Position numbers and translations under genes: made by a program
The notes under the pieces: generated by a model
The model's input: the letters and a program-made list of their open reading frames with translations, nothing else
The model's database searches: none
What the model was told of the DNA's origin: nothing
Origin: Polyangium fumosum
GTDB taxonomy: Bacteria; Myxococcota_A; Polyangia; Polyangiales; Polyangiaceae
DNA: 64,000 bases
Reading direction: 5' to 3'
NCBI RefSeq assembly: GCF_005144585.1
Contig: NZ_SSMQ01000001.1
Location: forward strand, 124,001-188,000
Shown: positions 32,672-40,240 of the stretch, piece after piece
How the letters are laid out: each line of letters opens with the position of its first letter
How positions within the stretch are numbered: the stretch's first letter is position 1

Positions 32672-33385
32672 ATGACTGCAACCTTGATCGTGAAGAGTTC
32701 GTATCCCCGGAAGGGTTTTACCGCCATCACACAGCTCGGCCTCAAAGCTTTGCATCTGGCGTTCACGCACGCCGCCGCGCTCTCGCCACGGCTGCCGCAG
32801 GATTTGGTCGAGGAACTCAAGAGTGACATCGAGAGCTTCGGAGACGTCGTCCCCGGCGCGAAGCAGGCCCGGAGCGAGTCGGTCGCCGCGACGAGCGAGC
32901 AATTCGCCGCCCTCGCAGACGGATACGAGCGCGCGCGGCAGGTTCGCGCCGCCCTCCGCCGCGTCAAGGCGTCCGCCGACGTACAACGTGCTTATGGCGT
33001 GGGCCGGAAAATGAGAAAGGACAGCGTGTCCGACGTGAAAGCCGCGATCCAGCAGATCCTCGATCGCGCCAAGGACAAGCCGGCCGAAGCCAAGTCCCTC
33101 GGCATCGTCCAAAAAGACCTCGACGGCCTCGCGCTCGCGCTCGCTGCGATCACGGATGCCGATACGAAGCAGGATCAGAGCCGCGCGAGCGCCCCGCTGA
33201 CGACGCAGGAGCGGAATCGGATCGGCAACCGGATCCTCGCCGCGGTCGCGCGGATCGAGGGCGCAGGGCGGCTCGAGTTCGCGAACGACGAGACGAAACG
33301 CGCGAGCTTCGAGGCCCTCGGCGCAGGGCCGAGGGGGAAGCGAAACGCGGGTGCAGCGAGCACGACGGAAGGGGTGTCGGGATGA
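32672..33385 (+). CDS. Unrecognised helical protein, candidate sigma54 target
   Basis: The 237-residue protein has no signal peptide, no membrane span and no Cys. It is strongly helical with charged repeats (EELKSDIESFGDVV, SVSDVKAAIQQILDRAKDK, LTTQERNRIGNRILAAVARIEGAG) and a Gly/Asn-rich tail. I recognise no family. The start has a strong ribosome site (AGGGAGGA). It follows the candidate enhancer and -24/-12 promoter, making it the likely target of the FHA activator at 30755. Function unknown. Confidence 0.75.
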   Translation: MTATLIVKSSYPRKGFTAITQLGLKALHLAFTHAAALSPRLPQDLVEELKSDIESFGDVVPGAKQARSESVAATSEQFAALADGYERARQVRAALRRVKASADVQRAYGVGRKMRKDSVSDVKAAIQQILDRAKDKPAEAKSLGIVQKDLDGLALALAAITDADTKQDQSRASAPLTTQERNRIGNRILAAVARIEGAGRLEFANDETKRASFEALGAGPRGKRNAGAASTTEGVSG

Positions 33386-33534
33386 AGGCGCCGTAACCGT
33401 CGTCCTCGCCTCGCTCGCAAGAACGCCGTGACCGACCGCCGGGCCTGCGGAGGGATCCATGCCTTCCGGACAGGCCCGGCCTCGCCCCCGAAGCGCCTCG
33501 CCACCTGGCAAGAACCACCCTACAGTGCAGCGCG

Positions 33535-34026
33535 ATGGCCATCGACGGCATCGAGCTTCGTAGGGTCCTCGGGCAGTTCGCGACCGGCGTCACGGTCGTC
33601 ACCACCCGCCTCGAGGGCGTGCCGCAGGGCATGACCGCGAACTCCTTCACGTCCGTCTCCCTCGACCCGCCGCTCGTCCTCTTCTGCGCCGACAAACGCG
33701 CCCGCTCCGGCATGCTCGTCGGCGCGGCCGGCTGCTTCGCCATCAACGTCCTCGCCGAGGAGCAACGCCACCTCTCGGACCTCTTCGCCGGCCGGGGCTC
33801 CGACGAGCAGCGCAGGGCCCTGCTCGACGAGATCGGGCAAGACGCCGTCACGGGCGCGCCCGTCCTGCCCGGCGCCCTCGGCTGGCTCGATTGCCGCCTC
33901 GAACGTGTCATCGACGCCGGCGATCACGTCGTCTACTTCGGCGAGGTCGTCGCCGCCGGCGGCGGCGAGCCGGCCGCGCCCTTGCTCTACTTCCGCAGCA
34001 GCTACCGCCGCCTCGGCCCGCTCTGA
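33535..34026 (+). CDS. Flavin reductase-like FMN-binding protein
   Basis: The 163-residue protein matches the flavin reductase-like split-barrel family, which binds FMN or reduces it with NAD(P)H to supply two-component monooxygenases. The typical segments GQFATGVTVVTT, GMTANSFTSVSLDPPLVLFC and FAINVLAEEQ, LGWLDCRLERVIDAGDHVVYFGEV are all present. The length is normal. No monooxygenase partner is adjacent, so its electron acceptor is not known. Confidence 0.9.
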   Translation: MAIDGIELRRVLGQFATGVTVVTTRLEGVPQGMTANSFTSVSLDPPLVLFCADKRARSGMLVGAAGCFAINVLAEEQRHLSDLFAGRGSDEQRRALLDEIGQDAVTGAPVLPGALGWLDCRLERVIDAGDHVVYFGEVVAAGGGEPAAPLLYFRSSYRRLGPL

Positions 34027-34173
34027 CCGCCCGCGCACCGTCGTGGTCGCACCCGTTTGTCCGTGGTGAACGTCACGCGCCGTCATCGTGCGACCTCGTC
34101 GACCTGGAAAGGTGGCCGTTGAACAGCGCCGCCTGACCCTCTAAGGTACCCGCGAATCCCGCAAGGAGAGCGC

Positions 34174-35070
34174 ATGGCCCTGGGTGACGTGGTCTTGGTG
34201 GCGACCGACCTGAGCGACTCCGCCGATGAGGCGATCAAGCTCGGACACGAGTACGCGAAGCGGGCGGGCGGCAAGTTCGTCGTCTGTCACGTCGTGCACG
34301 AGGTGCTGCGTTCCGCGCCCCTCTTCCCGCAGGCGATCCAGGCGGACATGGAGGCCCTGATCCACGCCGAGAGCCGGGCCGCCGCCGCGGTCGAGGATCG
34401 CGTGAAGGATCTCACCGGCCTCCCCAGCAGCGGCTTCGAGGTCCGCATCGAGAGCGGCGGCGCCGACGCCGCGATCCTCCGCGTCGCCGAGGACGTCAGC
34501 GCCACGCTCGTCGTCACCGGCAGCCGCGGCCTCACCGGCATCGCGCGGCTCCTGCTCGGCAACGTCGCCGAGCGGATCGTGCGGTACGCGCATTGTCCCG
34601 TGCTCGTCGCGCGCCCGCACGCGCGGTCGAAGAAGATCCTCGCCGCGACCGATCTCTCCGAGCTCTCGCAGCCCGGCGTCGCGCTCGCGGGTCAGGTCGC
34701 CGCGGAGCAGGGCGCCGCGCTCACCGTGGTGCACGCCCTCGACGTCCTGCCGGCGCCGGCGCTCGGCTTCACCGTGCCCTTCGGCGGCGCGCCCATCATT
34801 CCTCCGCCCGAGCTCATCGAGCAGATGCGCGTCGGCGCGGACGGCGTGGTCGGGGGCATGATCGACCGGCTCGGGATCAAGGCCGATCGTCGCGTGAGCG
34901 AGGGAGATGCCGCCACGGTCGTGATCCGGACCGCCGAGGAGCTCGACGTGGACCTCGTCGTGGTCTCGACCCACGGCCGCACCGGCCTCGCGCGCGTGGC
35001 GCTCGGCAGCGTGGCCGAGAAGGTCGTGCGGGGCGTCCAATGCTCCGTCCTCGTTGCGCGCTCGCACTGA
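34174..35070 (+). CDS. Tandem universal stress protein
   Basis: The 298-residue protein is two UspA domains in series. Each starts with a V(L)VATDLS or ILAATDLS strand. Each ends with the ATP-binding signature G-x2-G-x(9)-G-(S/N)-V-A: GSRGLTGIARLLLGNVAE in the first, and STHGRTGLARVALGSVAE in the second, followed by CPVLVAR and CSVLVAR. Tandem Usp proteins respond to stress and bind ATP. It has a GGAGAG ribosome site and is followed 80 bp later by a 40-residue membrane peptide. Confidence 0.9.
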   Translation: MALGDVVLVATDLSDSADEAIKLGHEYAKRAGGKFVVCHVVHEVLRSAPLFPQAIQADMEALIHAESRAAAAVEDRVKDLTGLPSSGFEVRIESGGADAAILRVAEDVSATLVVTGSRGLTGIARLLLGNVAERIVRYAHCPVLVARPHARSKKILAATDLSELSQPGVALAGQVAAEQGAALTVVHALDVLPAPALGFTVPFGGAPIIPPPELIEQMRVGADGVVGGMIDRLGIKADRRVSEGDAATVVIRTAEELDVDLVVVSTHGRTGLARVALGSVAEKVVRGVQCSVLVARSH

Positions 35071-35150
35071 CGTCCGCGGTTGACGCGGCGCCGCGCCAGT
35101 GTCACGGAAGCACCGGCGCCGGCGCCCGCCGGCCGCGTTTGGGAGGCATC

Positions 35151-35273
35151 ATGGCGACCGATTCATCAAACGAGAAGGCCCCGACCGAGGACTGGAGCGT
35201 GCCCATGCTCCTCGGGCTCGCGGTCGTGGTCCTCGGCGGCTTCTTCGTGTTCATCAACACGATCTCGCCCTGA
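35151..35273 (+). CDS. 40-residue single-span membrane peptide
   Basis: A 40-residue peptide with a charged N-terminus (MATDSSNEKAPTEDW) and a single hydrophobic segment (about residues 18-37, MLLGLAVVVLGGFFVFINTI). The ATG has a GGGAGG ribosome site four bases upstream. A terminator hairpin starts 8 bp after its stop. It follows the tandem Usp gene in the same direction. Small single-span proteins often modulate larger membrane partners; the partner is unknown. Confidence 0.65.
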   Translation: MATDSSNEKAPTEDWSVPMLLGLAVVVLGGFFVFINTISP

Positions 35274-35280
35274 AAGGCCG

Positions 35281-35305
35281 GGTCTCCCCGCGCGCCGGGG
35301 AGACC
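35281..35305 (+). terminator. Bidirectional terminator hairpin
   Basis: A perfect 10-bp stem (GGTCTCCCCG / CGGGGAGACC) with a 5-base loop sits between two convergent genes (ends at 35273 and 35332). It is followed by a short pyrimidine-rich stretch but no long T tract. Confidence 0.65.
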
Positions 35306-35331
35306 TCCTTCCGCCTTTCCGGGCAGAGCCG

Positions 35332-36171
35332 TCACTTCAAGAAGAACCCGACCGACAGCTCCGCGTTCCAGCGGATGTCGCCGATGATCCCGACTTCGCC
35401 GGCGGCCTGCGCGAAGAACCACTTCCGCACGTGCGCCCGTGCGCCTGCGCGCGCCGAGAACGCGAAGCTCACCGCCCCGTAATCGGCCTTGTAGCCGTCG
35501 ATCGCGAGCTCGGTGTCCACCCAGTGGACGCCGCCGAGCAGGTCCGCGAAGAGCGCGACCTTCGTCCACGCGTACTCGCCGCCGATGCCGAACCGCAGCT
35601 CCTTCGCGGACAACGACTGCACCGTCACCTTCCGCTGCGTGCCGCTCACGTCGTAGAGCGCCGTCGAGTCGCTCACCTTGTAGGTCGGGAACGGCACGTC
35701 GAAGCCCACCGTCATCCGGATGTGGCTCATCACGAGGCGCAGGTCGTAACGGAGCCCGAGCACCGTCGCGTTGTCGAAGGGCGGCATGACGAAGGGCGCG
35801 ACGAGCCCGCCGCCGCCGATCCCCTCGGCCGCGCCCTCCTCGAACTTGAAGGACGTCTTGGAGTAGGACCGCTGCCCCGCGAGGAAGCCCATCGTGAACT
35901 CGAAATGGTCTCCGTTGGCCCAGCCATCGGACTCCGGCTCCTCGTACGGCGGGGGCGGGGGCGGCGGCGCGGGGTGCTCCGGCACCTGGAGCGGCTGTTG
36001 CGGCGGCAGGCTCGGGGGCGGCGCGGCCACCTCCATCGGATCGGCCTTCTTTTCGCCCGGCGGCAGCGGCTCGGGGGAGGGCTCCGCCTGGGCGAGCGCG
36101 AGGGCGGGCGCGGCGAGGCCGACGAGGGCGAACGTGGCGAAGGACAGGGCGAACGTAGAAAAGCGACGCAT
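35332..36171 (-). CDS. Porin-like outer-membrane protein
   Basis: The 279-residue protein has a signal peptide (residues 1-27, ending ALALA) followed by a Pro-rich linker (about 30-70, with PPPPPPP). The remainder is a small beta-barrel (alternating strands, YDLRLVMSHIRMTVG, Gly-rich turns, terminal Phe-Leu-Lys). The start at 36171 is chosen because the signal begins there, with a GGAAGGAACC ribosome site. It is divergent from the hybrid kinase (204-bp gap). The Pro-rich linker resembles those of the proteins at 4673 and 7269. Confidence 0.7.
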   Translation of the reverse strand: MRRFSTFALSFATFALVGLAAPALALAQAEPSPEPLPPGEKKADPMEVAAPPPSLPPQQPLQVPEHPAPPPPPPPYEEPESDGWANGDHFEFTMGFLAGQRSYSKTSFKFEEGAAEGIGGGGLVAPFVMPPFDNATVLGLRYDLRLVMSHIRMTVGFDVPFPTYKVSDSTALYDVSGTQRKVTVQSLSAKELRFGIGGEYAWTKVALFADLLGGVHWVDTELAIDGYKADYGAVSFAFSARAGARAHVRKWFFAQAAGEVGIIGDIRWNAELSVGFFLK

Positions 36172-36374
36172 ACGGAGCGGTTCCTTCCGGGGCGCATCGT
36201 AGCCGAGTTTTCGAAACCGAAACACCGTCGCGGGAGAGGGCGGTGAGGCCGCCCATGCAGGAAGCGTCCCATGCCGGGTCGCCAAACGATTGCGATTTTC
36301 TGCGAGAGGCGCATTGACTCGTTGCGCCGGGTGCTCGATCATCAAAAGCCGCCTACAAAACGGGAGGGACCTCG

Positions 36375-38015
36375 ATGATCCAGCAAGACCCATGGACGCG
36401 GCCCGCGGACGCGGCGCCGGAAGGACATGGCGCGCTGGAGGCGGAGGAGCGGTTCCACGACCTCCTTTCGCGCCTGCCGGCGGCGGCCTATACCTGTGAT
36501 GCCCAGGGGCGCATCACGTTCTTCAATCGGGCCGCCGAGAAGGTCTGGGGGCGCGCTCCGATGCTCCGCCACGAACAGGATCGGTTTTGCGGCGCGCTCC
36601 GCCTGTTCACCCCCGAAGGAGAGCCCGTCCCCCACGACCGGTGCTGGATGGCGAGGGCGCTGGAGACGGGCGCGGCGCACAACGGCCTCGAGATCGTCAT
36701 CGAGCAGCCCTCCGGCGACCTCGTCGTGGCGCTCGCGCACGCCCATCCGCTCCGCGATCGTCAGGGAACTGTCACGGGCGCCGTCAATGTCCTGGTCGAC
36801 ATCACCGACCAAAAACGCGCCGAGCAGGAGCGCCGCGAGCTCGAAGCGCAGGTGCTGCACGCGCAAAAGCTGGAGAGCCTCGGCGTCCTCGCGGGCGGCA
36901 TCGCCCACGATTTCAACAATCTGCTCACCGTCATCACCGCGCAGGCGAGCCTGGCCCTCGGGGAGGTGTCGTTTCCCTCGCCGCTCGCCTCGATGCTGCA
37001 GGAAATCTCGATCGCGGCCGAGCGCGCCGCCGACCTCGCCCGGCAAATGCTGGCCTATTCCGGTCGAGGGACGTTCGTGACCCAGCACGTCCGGCTCGAT
37101 ACCGTCGTCCGGGAAATGGCCGTCCTCCTGCGGACGATCGTATCGAAGGGCGCGACGCTGGAGCTCGATCTGTCGCGCGCGTGCGTCGACGGGGACGCGA
37201 CCCATTTGCGGCAGGTCGTGATGAACCTCATCACGAATGCATCGGACGCGCTCGCAGGCAAACCCGGCGTCATCCGGCTCCGCGCCGGCGTGCAAAAGCT
37301 CTCGGCGCCGCGGTCCTCGGCCTGCATGACCGAGCCGCTTCCGCCCGGCGATTATGCCGTGGTGGAGGTCGAGGACTCCGGCGAGGGGATGAGCGAATCG
37401 GTCCTCGCCCGGATCTTCGATCCGTTTTTCACGACGAAGGTCGGGGGCCGGGGCCTCGGCCTCGCCGCCGTGCTCGGCATCGTCCGGGCACATCGAGGCC
37501 TCGTCGACGTGACGAGCCGGCCGGGGAAGGGGACGACGTTCACCTTGTTCCTGCCGATCGCCGTCGAGCACGTGTCGATCTTGCCCGGCGCGAGCGACGA
37601 GGCTTTTTCGAGCTGCCACTGCTCGCACGGCACGATCCTCGTGGTCGACGACGAAGACGCCGTGCGTCGCGTCGCGCACCGCGTGCTCGAGCGCGCCGGC
37701 TACCGCGTCCTCGTCGCCACCGACGGCCGCGAAGGGGAGCGCATGTTCCACGAGCATCGCCACGAGATCGGCGCCGTCATCGCCGATCTGACGATGGGCG
37801 AGATCGGCGGGATCGAGCTCATCCGCGCGCTCCGCGGGATCGACCCCGCGCTGCCCGTGCTGCTCATGAGCGGCTACAGCAGCGAGGACTCGGCCCCGCT
37901 CTCGTGCCTCGGCGTGCCGTTCCTCGCGAAGCCGTTCACCGCGAACATGCTCGTCACCGCCGTGCGCGAGGCGCTCGCGGGCCCAGGCGGGTGCGCCGGG
38001 ATCTCGGCGGCGTAG
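36375..38015 (+). CDS. Hybrid sensor histidine kinase (PAS-HisKA-HATPase-REC)
   Basis: The 546-residue protein has a PAS domain (about 28-145: PAAAYTCDAQGRITFFNRAAE, ending DITDQKRAE), a HisKA/HATPase pair with phosphoacceptor His178 in GGIAHDFNNLL, N box NLITNASDAL, and G boxes EDSGEGMSE and GGRGLGLAAVLGIV. A C-terminal receiver domain has the acidic pair DD at 425-426, phosphoacceptor Asp471 in IADLTMGE and the Lys near LAKPF. No membrane span is seen, so it senses a cytoplasmic signal. No response regulator or output gene is adjacent; the phosphorelay partner must be elsewhere. Confidence 0.9.
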   Translation: MIQQDPWTRPADAAPEGHGALEAEERFHDLLSRLPAAAYTCDAQGRITFFNRAAEKVWGRAPMLRHEQDRFCGALRLFTPEGEPVPHDRCWMARALETGAAHNGLEIVIEQPSGDLVVALAHAHPLRDRQGTVTGAVNVLVDITDQKRAEQERRELEAQVLHAQKLESLGVLAGGIAHDFNNLLTVITAQASLALGEVSFPSPLASMLQEISIAAERAADLARQMLAYSGRGTFVTQHVRLDTVVREMAVLLRTIVSKGATLELDLSRACVDGDATHLRQVVMNLITNASDALAGKPGVIRLRAGVQKLSAPRSSACMTEPLPPGDYAVVEVEDSGEGMSESVLARIFDPFFTTKVGGRGLGLAAVLGIVRAHRGLVDVTSRPGKGTTFTLFLPIAVEHVSILPGASDEAFSSCHCSHGTILVVDDEDAVRRVAHRVLERAGYRVLVATDGREGERMFHEHRHEIGAVIADLTMGEIGGIELIRALRGIDPALPVLLMSGYSSEDSAPLSCLGVPFLAKPFTANMLVTAVREALAGPGGCAGISAA

Positions 38016-38018
38016 GCC

Positions 38019-39239
38019 TCACCCCTTTCGGAAAGGCACGTTCGCGCGCGCTCGCGCCGCCGCCTCGCGCTGCGCGGTGACCGCCGCCGACTCCTCCACG
38101 CGGTAGGACGCCGGGGCGCGCAGGTACGTCACCGCCTCGGGCAAGGTCGCGCGCGCCGCGATCGATCGATCCCGCCCGAGCGACGGCGCCTCCGGCCGCT
38201 CGAGCGCGCGGCCCTGCCGCACCCGCGGCCGCGAGAGCGGCGTGAGCGTCGTCGCCCCGAGATCCTGCGGCGAGCGCATCCGCTCCGCCATCAGGTGCAC
38301 GACGTCCGCGACGAGCCGACCCGCGTTGTCCGTGTACCGCACGACCATCTTCCGACCCGGCCGCGGCGCCGCCTCGTCGCCGAGGTCCGCGGGCGGCACG
38401 CCCCACGCGCCGCCCTGCTCCAGCGCCACGAGCTCGCACCGCATCGGCAGCGCCCGCGCCTCCGCGTCGTCGAGCCCCCGCGCGATCCACCCGCCCGCGC
38501 GCCGCCCCCGCCGCTTTGCTTCGAGCAGCATCGCCTCCTCGTCGTCGCCCGCGCCGAGGTCGGCGAGGTCGTCCGTGTCGAGCGCGCCCCAGCCGTCGAC
38601 CACGGTCGTCTCCAGCGAGGGCCCCGTCGGGCCGAGCACGAGCCCGGGGCTCGCGCGGAAGGGCACGCCGAGCGCCATCGCCGCGATCACGTTCGTCGTC
38701 GCGCTCGCCCCGCCCACGTACGCCGCGCGCGCGACCCGCATCGAGGCCTCGGCCCCGGCCGCATGCGCGCTCGACCCGTCGATCACGGGATCGCCCGCGG
38801 CGGCGAGGTGAAGCCGTGCGGTGCGGGTGGCGATCGCCGTGGCGCGTCGGGCCGCTGCGCGCAGGAGCGAGGCGAGCAGCGAGGCTTCGAGGAAGGGCCC
38901 TTCCACCGTGGCGATCGGCGCGCCGGGGAAGGCGAGGGTGCCGTCGGGGACCGCGTCGAGATCGATGGCGGGCACGAGGTGGGCGAGCCGCTGGGCGAGC
39001 GCGTCCGAGAAGCCGACGAGGCTTTGCGCGGCGGCGACGGCGGCGGGATCGATGAGCGGCCGACCGAAGAGCTCGAGGGAGCTCTCGAGCCCGGAGACCA
39101 CGAGGAAGCCCGTGTGGGGCGGCGCGGCGCGGAACGAGAGCTCGAAGCTCGCCCGGCGATCCGCGAGCTTGGCGGAGAGCAGGCGATCTGCGTCGAGCAG
39201 CGCGCGGCCATCGAGGAGCAGGGGGCTGTGGTGCGGCAT
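38019..39239 (-). CDS. Nicotinate phosphoribosyltransferase-like protein lacking catalytic motifs
   Basis: The ~406-residue protein resembles the NAPRTase (PncB) family in the central region: SSAHAAGAEASMRVARAAYVGG, then TTNVIAAMALGVPFRASPG, and later MVVRYTDNAGRLVADVV. The usual active-site loop after GIPV is GTMAHS; here FRASPGLVLGP takes its place, so the catalytic His and nearby polar residues are missing. It may be a non-catalytic paralogue or have another substrate. The ATG at 39239 is chosen; the N-terminal extension to 39470 has no similarity. It is convergent with the hybrid kinase, 3 bp apart. Confidence 0.55.
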   Translation of the reverse strand: MPHHSPLLLDGRALLDADRLLSAKLADRRASFELSFRAAPPHTGFLVVSGLESSLELFGRPLIDPAAVAAAQSLVGFSDALAQRLAHLVPAIDLDAVPDGTLAFPGAPIATVEGPFLEASLLASLLRAAARRATAIATRTARLHLAAAGDPVIDGSSAHAAGAEASMRVARAAYVGGASATTNVIAAMALGVPFRASPGLVLGPTGPSLETTVVDGWGALDTDDLADLGAGDDEEAMLLEAKRRGRRAGGWIARGLDDAEARALPMRCELVALEQGGAWGVPPADLGDEAAPRPGRKMVVRYTDNAGRLVADVVHLMAERMRSPQDLGATTLTPLSRPRVRQGRALERPEAPSLGRDRSIAARATLPEAVTYLRAPASYRVEESAAVTAQREAAARARANVPFRKG

Positions 39240-39388
39240 TTCTCCACAAGGCAGCGCTCGTCCGTCCTTGTCAACCGCCGCGATGCAGGACACGTGGAGG
39301 GACGTCCCCGGAGCGCGCCACGCAAGGAAGCGTCGTGCCCGCCTGGGTTCCACCCTCGTGCGACGCCCTACCTTGGTCCACGGCGGAC

Positions 39389-39559
39389 CTGAAAGGCTGC
39401 AATCCATGTGCCTTTCAGAACTGCAAAGATCGCCCAGGCGAGCACATACAAGATGACGAAGATTCGTCACTTCGGGGTTGGCCCATAGGTTGCTCTATCT
39501 ACGGGCAGAGCGCCTGCTCCGGTCCCCCCCCCCGCCGTCGAGTAGGCGCTCTGCTTTTT
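39389..39559 (+). ncRNA. Candidate structured RNA with its own terminator
   Basis: Within the 398-bp gap 39240-39637 no gene is convincing, but three hairpins lie in series on the plus strand. The first is a perfect 9-bp stem CTGAAAGGC / GCCTTTCAG (39389-39397 and 39410-39418). The second is a dyad TGACGAA / TTCGTCA (39454-39469). The third is a 14-bp stem ending in TTTTT (39505-39559). No plus-strand gene upstream needs this terminator because the previous gene is on the minus strand. A ~170-nt small RNA, or a leader of the lipoprotein gene at 39638 (78 bp on), would explain it. Confidence 0.5.
39505..39559 (+). terminator. Rho-independent terminator
   Basis: GCAGAGCGCCTGCT pairs with AGTAGGCGCTCTGC over 14 positions (one G-U), with a C-rich 22-base loop, then TTTTT. 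This is the best intrinsic terminator in the window, and it does not follow any annotated plus-strand gene. Confidence 0.8.
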
Positions 39560-39637
39560 GTCTCGCGGCATCGTTGCTCCGCGAGGGCGTCGTTCTGCCG
39601 CGTCGCGCTATGTTCGGCTCCGGAGACGGAGGAGCGG

Positions 39638-40216
39638 ATGCGCGACGCGTGGACGTGGTGGAGGGGTCTGGCCGTGCTGGTCCTGGCCCCGGCGATCGGG
39701 TGCCTCTCGCTCTCGACGGGGGACGGGGGCCAGGGGAGCGCGGGTGGCGCGGGCGGGAAGGGCGGCGCCGGCGGGAGCGGCGGCATGGGCGGCCTCGACG
39801 GCGTGCCCGGGGGCGGCGGCGCCGGCGGCGCGGGCGGGGGTGGGGATGACAGCGGGGCCGTGACCGCGTCGTCGTCGAGCGGGGCCACGTCGAGCAGCAG
39901 CAGCGGCGGCGCCGGCGGCGGCGAGAACGGTCAGTCCTGCATCGAGGCGCCCGAGTGCCTGAGCGGTTTTTGCGTCGACGGCGTGTGCTGTGACACGCCC
40001 TGCAACGGCGCCTGCGTGTCGTGTGCTCGGCCGACCCGCCTCGGCACGTGTACGAACCTCCCCCTTCAGGAGGAAGATCCGGGGAGCTGTACGCTCACGA
40101 AGGCTTGTGACGGCGCTGGCGTGTGCAAGTCCAAGAATGGGCAGACGTGCACCAGCAACGGCGAATGCCTGAGCGACAAGTGCGTTGGAGGAGCCCCCAA
40201 GACCTGTCAGCCCTGA
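39638..40216 (+). CDS. Gly/Ser-rich lipoprotein with Cys-rich C-terminus
   Basis: The 192-residue protein has a hydrophobic N-terminus and an imperfect lipobox (APAIGC, Cys22). A long Gly/Ala then Ser-rich linker (about 28-105) precedes a Cys-rich module of ~85 residues: CIEAPECLSGFCVDGVCCDTPCNGAC, then CTNLPLQ, CTLTKACDGAGVC, CTSNGECLSDKCVGG. This is the same style of EGF-like repeats as in the lipoprotein at 28070. The ATG has an AGGAG ribosome site. It is convergent with an AraC regulator, 24 bp apart. A surface binding role is inferred. Confidence 0.75.
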   Translation: MRDAWTWWRGLAVLVLAPAIGCLSLSTGDGGQGSAGGAGGKGGAGGSGGMGGLDGVPGGGGAGGAGGGGDDSGAVTASSSSGATSSSSSGGAGGGENGQSCIEAPECLSGFCVDGVCCDTPCNGACVSCARPTRLGTCTNLPLQEEDPGSCTLTKACDGAGVCKSKNGQTCTSNGECLSDKCVGGAPKTCQP

Positions 40217-40240
40217 CCGGTTTTCCCCTTTGCGAGACCG

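Noticed and set aside
32169-32675. 168-codon plus-strand ORF over the 21-bp repeats, ending in ATGA overlap with the 237-aa gene
   Set aside because: All frames are open because the repeat unit is a multiple of three; the second half has no coding signature and contains the candidate sigma54 promoter.
39453-39488. 11-codon peptide MTKIRHFGVGP before the orphan terminator
   Set aside because: No ribosome site and it overlaps the dyad at 39454, so a structural RNA is the simpler reading.
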